Shown piece by piece: positions 59,580-64,000 of a DNA stretch of 64,000 bases. Each line of letters starts with the position of its first letter. Within the stretch, counting starts at the first letter, position 1. The translations under genes were made by a program, and so were the position numbers. A model generated the notes under the pieces. That model ran no database searches and was not told the DNA's origin. It worked only from the letters and a program-made list of their open reading frames with translations. Source of the stretch: CAKUIA01 sp044433115 (lineage in GTDB: Bacteria; Verrucomicrobiota; Verrucomicrobiia; Opitutales; Intestinicryptomonadaceae); NCBI GenBank assembly GCA_044433115.1, contig JAWXTY010000003.1:1-64000 (forward strand), read 5' to 3'.

Positions 59580-62500
59580 ATGGAAGACAATAAGCAACAA
59601 ATAAGAGATATACTTGGTTTTGAGAATGAGTCAGGTTTTGATAGCGTTACTATATCTTTGGCGTCGCCAGAGACAATAATAGCTTGGTCTAAGGGTGAAG
59701 TTAAAAATCCAGAGACAATTAATTACCGTACTTTTAAGCCTGAGCAAGGTGGTCTATTTTGCCAAAAGATATTTGGACCTATAAGAGACTACGAGTGTGC
59801 TTGTGGTAAGTATAAGAGAGTTAGATACAAGGATCAAGTTTGTGAACGTTGCGGTGTTGAAGTTACAACATCTAGGGTTCGTAGAGACAGAATGGGTCAT
59901 ATAGAATTGGCTGTACCTGTTTCTCATATATGGTTTTTAAAGTCTATGCCAAGTCGTTTAGGTTTGGTATTGGATATGACTTCTAAGGCACTAGAAAGTG
60001 TTATTTACTATGAAAAGTACATAGTTATAGACCCAAGAAACACTTCTTTAAAGGAGATGCAATTGCTATCTGATGAAGAGTATCAAAAGGCTATGGAAGA
60101 GTATGATGACGAAGCATTCTATGCGAAGATGGGTGCTGAAGCTATATATGAAATCTTACAAAATTTGAACTTGGCTAAGTTGTCTAATGACTTAACTGAG
60201 CAAATGCGTTCTACTCGCTCTAAGCAAATTAAAAAGCGTTTAGCAAAGAGATTAAAGTTAATTCAAGGTTTCTTGACTACTGAGGCTCGCCCTGAGTGGA
60301 TGATATTAAAGGCATTGCCAGTAATTCCACCAGATTTGCGTCCATTAGTACCTTTAGAAGGTGGTAGATTTGCTACTTCTGACTTGAATGACTTGTATAG
60401 AAGAGTTATTAATCGTAACAATCGTTTGAAGAATTTGATGGCGATGAAGACTCCTGATGTAATCATTCACAATGAAAAGAGAATGTTGCAAGAGGCAGTT
60501 GACGCTTTGTTCGACAATGGTCGTCATGGTAGAGCAGTAACAGGTGCAGGTAACAGACCTTTAAAGAGTATCTCTGATATGTTAAAGGGCAAGCAAGGAC
60601 GTTTCCGTCAAAATCTTTTAGGTAAGAGAGTTGACTATTCAGGTCGTTCTGTAATCGTTATTGGTCCTGAGTTGAAATTGCATCAATGTGGTTTGCCAAA
60701 GAAGATGGCATTGACATTGTTTGAGCCATTTATCATTCGTCGTTTAAAAGAGTTGGGCTGGGTACATACAGTTCGTTCTGCAAGAAAGTTAATTGAAAAG
60801 AGAGCTCCTGAAGTTTGGGATATTCTTGCTGAAGTTACAGAGGGACACCCTGTAATGTTAAATAGAGCACCAACTTTGCACAGATTGTCTATACAAGCAT
60901 TTGAGCCTGTATTGATTGAAGGTGATGCTATACGTTTGCACCCATTGGTTTGTGCAGCTTATAATGCAGACTTCGACGGCGACCAAATGGCAGTACACGT
61001 TCCATTGTCTTTAGAGGCTATAATGGAAGCGAAGTTACTTATGTTGGCAAGCAATAACATATTCTCACCATCATCTGGTAAGCCAATTTTGACTCCATCT
61101 CAAGACATCGTATTAGGTGCGTATTATTTGACATACGAGTTGGCCCAAAAGCCAGCAGAAGACAAAAAGGTAAGCCTATTTGCAAATGAGAGAGAAGTTG
61201 AATTTGCAAACGCAGAAGGAATGGTTCACTGGCACGACTGGATCGACTATGTAAACCCAGACTTTGGCACGGACACAATTTATGGCGACAAGACATCTAA
61301 GATAATACGTACTACAGTAGGTAGGGTATTGTTCACAAAGATATGGCCAGAGCAGTTGGGCTTTATTAACTTTACAGTACCTAAGGGCAAGTTGGGAGAC
61401 TTGATTTTAAGTACATTTAAGGTATTAGGTAAGGCAGACTCTGCTGCAGTATTGGACGCTTTGAAGGCATTAGGTTTCAAGACAGCGACAAGGGCAGGTA
61501 TCTCTATAGGTATTGGCGATATGGATATGCCAGCTGAAAAGGTTGAAATTATCGCAAATGCAAGAAAGGCTATAGATAGCATTGAGCAAGACTATATCAA
61601 GGGTACTATTACAAAGAACGAACGTTCAAGTAAGGTAAAGGACGTATGGACTATTGCTACAGAAGACATTGCAAAGGTTGCCTTCACTAATTTATCAAGA
61701 CCTCACGAAAAGCAAGGCGATAGACAATATATCAATCCAGTATACGTGATGATGGACTCAGGTGCAAGAGGTAATAAGGCACAGGTTCGTCAGTTGTGTG
61801 GTGCTCGTGGTTTGATGGCAAAGCCTAATGGTGAAATCTTAGAAAGACCAATTTTATCATCATTCCGTGAAGGTTTGAGTGTATTGGAATACTTTATATC
61901 TACGCACGGTGCAAGAAAAGGTTTGGCAGATACTGCATTAAAGACTGCTGACGCTGGTTATATGACTAGAAAGCTTTGCGACGTTGCAATGGACGTAATT
62001 ATCACTTCTGACGACGAAAAGACTACAGGTGCAGGTATTGAAAAGACATCTATATATGATGGCGACGACGAAATCGTACCATTAGTAGACAGAATTATCG
62101 GTAGATGTGCAAGCAAGAGCTATGTACACCCTCAACACCCAGACGAGGTTATTATCCCTGAAGGTGAGATTATCACTGAAGATATGGCTGTTAGAGCTGT
62201 TACTGCTGGTATAGAGTCTGTTAGGGTAATGAGCCCATTGACTCACTTAAAGAGAAATACTATTCCTTCAAAGGCTTATGGTATAGACCCATCTACTCAA
62301 AAGTTGGTAGAAAGAGGTACAGCTGTAGGTATTATCGCAGCACAATCTATTGGTGAGCCTGGTACTCAGTTGACGATGCGTACTTTCCACGTAGGTGGTA
62401 TTGCTTCAGGTTCAGCTAAAGAGCCTACTATTTCAGCTAAGACTAGCGGTATAATCAAGTTTGAGAATTTGAATATAGTAGACGTACAAGGTGGAAATCA

Positions 62501-63737
62501 CGTAGTATTGAACAAAAATGGTATTATTAGGATTATGTCTGAAGACGGCAAGAAAGAGTTGGAAGACTATAATATCGTGGTAGGTTCAGTTATTACAAAG
62601 AATGATGGCGATAGAATTGCTGCTGGCGAAAAGTTGGCTCAATGGAACCCACATAGTACTCCAATTCTTGCAGATAAGTCTGGTAAGGTAACATTCGAAG
62701 ATATGATTGAAGGTGTTACTATAGGGGCAACTCAAGACTCATCTACAGGAGCTACAACATTTACAGTAATAGACCACAAGGACGACTTAAATCCAAGAAT
62801 TAATATCGTAGATAAATCTGGCAAGGTTGTAACAACTTATGCAGTGCCAACAGGTGCTCAATTGTTAGTTGCAGAAAACAGCCAAATTAATTCTGGTGTA
62901 GTTTTAGCTAAGACTCCAAGAAAGGCGTCAAAGACTCAAGATATTACAGGTGGTTTGCCACGTGTTGCTGAGCTATTTGAAGCAAGGAGACCTAAGGAAG
63001 CTGCCGAGATGTCGAAGTTAGATGGTATAGTATCTTTTGGTCCATCAAGAAGGGGCAAGAAGGTAATTATAATTAAGTCTAAGGACTCTAAGGGCAACGA
63101 AATTACTGAAGAACATTTGATACCGCATGGCAAAAACATCGTGGTACAATTAGACGATAAGGTGTCTAAGGGCGAATTTTTAACAGAAGGTAGCCCAGAT
63201 CCAAATGAAATTTTAGAAATATTAGGACCTGATGCTGTACAAGAGCACTTGTTGGTAGAGATACAAAAGGTATATCGTAAGCAAGGTGTTACAATTAACG
63301 ACAAGCATATAGAGGTAATAATATCTAAAATGTTGCGTAAAATGAGAATTACTGATCCAGGCGACTCAGATTATTTCTGGGGTCAACAAGTGGATAAGTA
63401 TGAATTTATGGTAGAGAACGCTAAGATTGAAGAAGCAGGTGGTAAAGCAGCCGATGGCGAGTTAATATTGCTCGGTATCACAAAGGCTAGTTTAGAGACT
63501 GAAAGTTTCATCAGTGCAGCGTCTTTCCAAGAGACTACAAGAGTGTTAACTGAAGCTGCTACATTGGGCAAGGTTGACAAGCTTGAAGGCTTTAAAGAAA
63601 ATGTGATAATGGGTAACTTAATTCCAGCAGGAACAGGTTTGCACGCATATCGCAAATTGACCGTTAATTCTTTGGTAGATGAAGATGAAGAAGAATATTT
63701 ATCTGAAGCCGAAGAGGAAGTTGTGAGCGAAGAATAA
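59580..63737 (+). CDS. rpoC: RNA polymerase subunit beta-prime
   Basis: 1385 residues. The N-terminal zinc ribbon CACGKYKRVRYKDQVCERCG, the active-site NADFDGDQMAVH near 461, and the trigger region (IGEPGTQLTMRTFH) are present. A second Cys cluster includes RKLCDVAMDV and later GRCASKSY. A non-conserved region at 980-1130 separates the downstream clamp blocks, as in long beta-prime forms. It ends in a run of Glu. Confidence 0.97.
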   Translation: MEDNKQQIRDILGFENESGFDSVTISLASPETIIAWSKGEVKNPETINYRTFKPEQGGLFCQKIFGPIRDYECACGKYKRVRYKDQVCERCGVEVTTSRVRRDRMGHIELAVPVSHIWFLKSMPSRLGLVLDMTSKALESVIYYEKYIVIDPRNTSLKEMQLLSDEEYQKAMEEYDDEAFYAKMGAEAIYEILQNLNLAKLSNDLTEQMRSTRSKQIKKRLAKRLKLIQGFLTTEARPEWMILKALPVIPPDLRPLVPLEGGRFATSDLNDLYRRVINRNNRLKNLMAMKTPDVIIHNEKRMLQEAVDALFDNGRHGRAVTGAGNRPLKSISDMLKGKQGRFRQNLLGKRVDYSGRSVIVIGPELKLHQCGLPKKMALTLFEPFIIRRLKELGWVHTVRSARKLIEKRAPEVWDILAEVTEGHPVMLNRAPTLHRLSIQAFEPVLIEGDAIRLHPLVCAAYNADFDGDQMAVHVPLSLEAIMEAKLLMLASNNIFSPSSGKPILTPSQDIVLGAYYLTYELAQKPAEDKKVSLFANEREVEFANAEGMVHWHDWIDYVNPDFGTDTIYGDKTSKIIRTTVGRVLFTKIWPEQLGFINFTVPKGKLGDLILSTFKVLGKADSAAVLDALKALGFKTATRAGISIGIGDMDMPAEKVEIIANARKAIDSIEQDYIKGTITKNERSSKVKDVWTIATEDIAKVAFTNLSRPHEKQGDRQYINPVYVMMDSGARGNKAQVRQLCGARGLMAKPNGEILERPILSSFREGLSVLEYFISTHGARKGLADTALKTADAGYMTRKLCDVAMDVIITSDDEKTTGAGIEKTSIYDGDDEIVPLVDRIIGRCASKSYVHPQHPDEVIIPEGEIITEDMAVRAVTAGIESVRVMSPLTHLKRNTIPSKAYGIDPSTQKLVERGTAVGIIAAQSIGEPGTQLTMRTFHVGGIASGSAKEPTISAKTSGIIKFENLNIVDVQGGNHVVLNKNGIIRIMSEDGKKELEDYNIVVGSVITKNDGDRIAAGEKLAQWNPHSTPILADKSGKVTFEDMIEGVTIGATQDSSTGATTFTVIDHKDDLNPRINIVDKSGKVVTTYAVPTGAQLLVAENSQINSGVVLAKTPRKASKTQDITGGLPRVAELFEARRPKEAAEMSKLDGIVSFGPSRRGKKVIIIKSKDSKGNEITEEHLIPHGKNIVVQLDDKVSKGEFLTEGSPDPNEILEILGPDAVQEHLLVEIQKVYRKQGVTINDKHIEVIISKMLRKMRITDPGDSDYFWGQQVDKYEFMVENAKIEEAGGKAADGELILLGITKASLETESFISAASFQETTRVLTEAATLGKVDKLEGFKENVIMGNLIPAGTGLHAYRKLTVNSLVDEDEEEYLSEAEEEVVSEE

Positions 63738-63764
63738 TAAAAAAATCGCAAAAAAACGCTTTAA

Positions 63765-63787
63765 AGGGCCAGTTGCTAGGCTCTTTT
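63765..63787 (+). terminator. Weak terminator after rpoC
   Basis: AGGGCC and GGCTCT (one G-U) enclose an eight-base loop, followed by TTT. A further CTTGCAAAAATGCAAG hairpin is at 63818-63833. Either could lower rpsL read-through. Confidence 0.4.
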
Positions 63788-63877
63788 GGCAATTTTTATA
63801 AAAAAAGTGAAAATAAAACTTGCAAAAATGCAAGTAAAACATAATTTAAAAATCTTTATAGAATAAAATAGACAAAA

Positions 63878-64000
63878 ATGCCTACAATAAATCAATTAGT
63901 CCGCAATCCACGTAGATTGGCAGCAACAAAGAGTAAAGCACAAGCTTTAAATGCTTGCCCGTTCCGCCGTGGTGTATGTGTACAAGTTATGACTCGTACA
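63878..64000 (+). CDS. rpsL: Ribosomal protein S12 (5' part)
   Basis: The first 41 codons read MPTINQLVRNPRR and end in RGVCVQVMTRT, the conserved S12 start. The window ends inside the gene. It starts the usual str operon after rpoC, with a 140-base gap that contains weak hairpins. Confidence 0.92.
   Translation, partial: MPTINQLVRNPRRLAATKSKAQALNACPFRRGVCVQVMTRT

Overview
The window is an A+T-rich bacterial chromosome segment made almost entirely of housekeeping genes. They include a near-complete respiratory complex I operon, gyrB-gyrA, a tuf/secE/nusG/rplKAJL/rpoBC cluster with its tRNAs, rpsP-trmD-rplS, lepA-lepB, murA, thiC, glnD, eno, mnmA and purN. I see no prophage, integrase, transposase or CRISPR array. 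A cell-surface protein with a TIG-like N-terminus and two PPC domains, an OprB-like porin, a signal-peptidase gene of unusual length and an MSCRAMM-free, Gram-negative envelope setting are compatible with a low-GC member of the PVC group (Verrucomicrobiota-like). That placement is an inference and is not proven by the sequence. Many starts lack a convincing Shine-Dalgarno sequence.

Layout. 1-7.0 kb: phosphofructokinase (-), glnD (+) and thiC (+), separated by repeat elements. 7.0-12.3 kb: gyrB, gyrA and a small membrane ORF. 13.0-14.1 kb: dCMP-deaminase-like gene and yqgE (-). 14.3-28.4 kb: nuoBCDEFGHIJKLMN followed by a family-4-like uracil-DNA glycosylase; nuoA is missing. 28.4-33.2 kb (-): porin, secreted protein, murA and a Cys-repeat/basic protein. 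33.9-38.9 kb (+): tRNA-Gly, a TRL-like lipoprotein, the PPC-domain protein and an ABC-F ATPase. 39.8-44.3 kb (-): rpsP, trmD, rplS, lepA, lepB. 44.8-50.7 kb: purN (+), mnmA (-), eno (+), a Sel1-repeat protein (+) and hisI (-). 51-64 kb (+): tRNA-Thr, tuf, tRNA-Trp, secE, nusG, rplK, rplA, rplJ, rplL, rpoB, rpoC and the start of rpsL.

The unusual content is intergenic. Three non-coding repeat families recur. (i) A roughly 140-300 bp palindromic MITE-like element (called M here) has termini resembling GGTGAGTTCTAAAAATT and its complement, and often ends directly against a start codon (glnD, thiC, purN, the Sel1 gene). (ii) A 0.25-1.1 kb element (called LR here) has terminal inverted repeats containing TTGGGGCTTTGCCCCAA and sits mostly between convergent gene ends. 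(iii) A roughly 100 bp unit carries a variable number of GTGGACA heptamers. Small footprint copies of M and LR occur, M is nested in LR, and both share short hairpin modules. These families, together with a concentric-stem structure downstream of eno, are the strongest candidates for something undescribed. No claim below was checked by database search or folding software.
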